NCBI GenBank assembly: GCA_002347705.1
Contig: DDWY01000093.1
Location: forward strand, 1 to 22,612
Length of the DNA stretch: 22,612 nt
Direction of reading: 5' to 3'
Source of the DNA: Anaerolineaceae bacterium UBA2274
Lineage (GTDB): Bacteria; Chloroflexota; Anaerolineae; Anaerolineales; Anaerolineaceae
Part shown: positions 21,601 through 22,612 of the stretch, piece by piece
Numbering within the stretch: position 1 is the first letter of the stretch
How the letters are laid out: every line of letters starts with the position of its first letter
Notes under the pieces: generated by a model
What the model was told of the DNA's origin: nothing
Database searches by the model: none
The model's input: only the letters and a program-made list of their open reading frames with translations
Position numbers and translations under genes: made by a program

Positions 21601-21721
21601 AATTTGCTTAGTGAAAGTGTCAGTCTCGGAATGGAAACCTACAATTAGAGATTATCAAGAAGATCGAAAAGTTGTTAAGATCCAAGCTCAATCCAGATAG
21701 TATACTTATTAGGGATTCATA

Positions 21722-21752
21722 AGGTCGAAGGTTCAAATCCTTTTGCCCCGAC
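21722..21752 (+). repeat. attR-like repeat: tRNA-Pro(GGG) 3' fragment
   Basis: 30 of 31 positions equal 19735-19765. The sequence immediately left (21712-21721) is not tRNA-like, so it is a 3' fragment and not a degraded full gene. Confidence 0.85.
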
Positions 21753-22005
21753 GTCCAGATTGACGGTTATTTTAGGATGGTTGGGCAACTTCTATTTACC
21801 GGCGATGATAACTGGCAGGTAGTTCTTTGTTCTCGCTGTTCTCCTGAGTGCGAAGCCTCCCTGTTGGACCGCGCGAGGGTCTTGACCGGAGGTCTCCGAA
21901 GTTTTACTAACAGATTATTGCTAATTGAAATAATTCGGTCTTAATTATGAATTTAAGACCTAAAGGTTAAATGTCTTCCATGTTCAGGTGACCATGAAAG
22001 GACAG

Positions 22006-22055
22006 GTGGTGGTGGGAGTGAACCCCCACCGTACGGATGGGCTTTAGTCCATCCG
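22006..22055 (-). repeat. composite dispersed repeat, copy 3 (module A, inverted)
   Basis: Reverse complement begins CGGATGGACTAAAGCCCATC and ends ACTCCCACC. It matches 11323-11367 at 42 of 45 positions and 11223-11257 at 32 of 35. Confidence 0.75.
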
Positions 22056-22082
22056 ATTTTTGTAATGTTCAATCCGGAAGAG

Positions 22083-22197
22083 GTAGGAGCAAATTCTGCT
22101 CGCTTCGCTCCTGGCATCATGAACCCCGCCGTGCGAAAAATCTATATCGTACACATGGGCTCGCGTGCCCGCGTAGCAGGGTATTAGTCCATCCGCA
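22083..22197 (-). repeat. composite dispersed repeat, copy 4 (modules A and B, split)
   Basis: Reverse complement starts GCGGATGGACTAATACCC (22197-22180), is interrupted by ~45 bp with its own GGGC/GCCC hairpin, and resumes GCACGGCGGGGTTCATGATG, then GGAGCGAAGCGAGCAG. The order A then B is the same as at 11223-11300, with an extra hairpin inserted in A. Confidence 0.6.
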
Positions 22198-22456
22198 AAA
22201 ATGATGTTTTTGGAGAACTACGGCAGCTGGATGATGATTGGTCCTATAGAGAGGCTACACATCCGTTTCACGGTAGGCACAGGCCGCACAACCGGAGGTG
22301 GTAAAACTGGAGTTTCTCATTTTAGTGCCCTGAAAAAAGCTTCCCAACAAATGAATATTCAAAAAATATCAGAAAATGTAATCGTACGATGGGTCGTCGT
22401 CATGGAATCCATACTAACCTGCACCTCGCGATAGCCAACCCACCGAATGTAGTAAT

Positions 22457-22488
22457 TGGCATTCTGAGACTCTTTTGCGAAGAATCTG
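22457..22488 (+). repeat. short dispersed repeat, diverged
   Basis: TGGCATTCTGAGAC, then TCTTTTGCGAAGAATCTG. The outline (xGxCATTCTGAG ... GAAGAATCT) matches the element seen on the minus strand at 13498-13526. Confidence 0.35.
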
Positions 22489-22612
22489 ATTATTAGTGAT
22501 CAGAATATGATGCCAAGACCCACCCCTTTATCCTCCTTCCTCGACAAAGTGCCCGTCAGGGTAGAGGATCAGGAAAAGCCCTGCCTCAGGGTCATTCGTT
22601 ATCTGTCATTGC

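Larger units (their letters stand above)
19765..21752 (+). mobile_element. candidate minimal restriction-modification island at tRNA-Pro(GGG)
   Basis: About 2 kb bounded by the tRNA-Pro 3' end and a 31-bp near-perfect direct copy of it. Inside are only a DNA methyltransferase gene and a restriction endonuclease gene, overlapping, in the tRNA's orientation, and visibly more A/T-rich than the housekeeping genes to the left. The geometry is that of integrase-driven insertion into a tRNA gene, yet no integrase or excisionase is present. It may be moved by a distant enzyme or be the remains of a larger island. Confidence 0.7.
21753..22612. other. repeat-rich region without convincing genes
   Basis: About 860 bp. 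It holds a GC-rich palindrome cluster (21846-21911), an 8-bp stem hairpin (GGTCTTAA 21937-21944 / TTAAGACC 21953-21960), inverted copies of the composite repeat (22006-22197) and a short dispersed repeat (22457-22488). A small hairpin CCCTG/CAGGG near 22580 follows. Two frames (21777-21944 and 22201-22434) lack ribosome binding sites and family features. Confidence 0.6.

Noticed and set aside
21712..21752. a third, degraded tRNA gene
   Set aside because: Only the 3' 30 nt are present with one mismatch, and the sequence to the left shows no acceptor, D or anticodon arm; an attachment-site copy explains it better.
21777..21944. 55-codon frame MVGQLLFTGDDNWQVVL... with CxxCxxxC
   Set aside because: The cysteine spacing is tempting, but the frame runs through the palindrome cluster, which explains the composition, and no ribosome binding site precedes it.
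22201..22434. 77-codon frame near the right edge
   Set aside because: It begins at the end of a dispersed repeat, has no Shine-Dalgarno and no family-like pattern; too weak to list as a gene.

Overview
The window looks like a chromosomal segment of a Chloroflexota bacterium, probably of the Anaerolineae type. This is inferred from the gene mix (MetG without a C-terminal tRNA-binding domain, an NfnA-NfnB fusion, a GH4 glycosidase, SagB-like nitroreductase, tRNAs without encoded CCA), moderate GC, and intergenic DNA full of short palindromic repeats. No marker gene fixes the taxonomy. Most promoters I can see are extended -10 boxes (TGnTATAAT type) placed 16-35 nt before the start codon.

Left part (1-6000): the 3' end of an IS1182-like transposase; an adenosine-specific kinase converging tail to tail, with 1 nt between them, on rdgB; then a divergent pair rdgB / yceD-metG. 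Downstream of metG sits a REP-associated tyrosine transposase (RAYT) flanked by hairpins that carry GTAG at the 5' foot, the known substrate form for this family.

Middle (4945-11193): a minus-strand operon uvrC, a 34-aa single-membrane-span protein, a SagB-type nitroreductase and an MTA/SAH-nucleosidase-like protein. It is read divergently from mutL, which overlaps a zinc alcohol dehydrogenase-like gene. The 400-bp gap 11194-11605 is packed with hairpin repeats, and a composite repeat found there recurs in inverted orientation at 22006-22197.

11600-19600: tRNA-Pro(CGG) with terminator, an EttA-type ABC-F ATPase, and a cold-shock protein with a near-consensus promoter, a ~100-nt leader and a strong terminator. 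Then comes a minus-strand operon (TPR-membrane protein, NfnAB fusion, GH4 glycosidase, small membrane protein). A YfcE-like phosphoesterase is divergent from it.

Right part (19600-22612): an intact tRNA-Pro(GGG) followed by a DNA methyltransferase overlapping a PmeII-family restriction endonuclease. A 31-bp copy of the tRNA 3' end (one mismatch) follows at 21722-21752. The two copies bracket about 2 kb, which reads as a minimal restriction-modification island integrated at the tRNA with no integrase of its own. This is the most interesting object in the window. The last ~860 bases hold repeats and no convincing gene.
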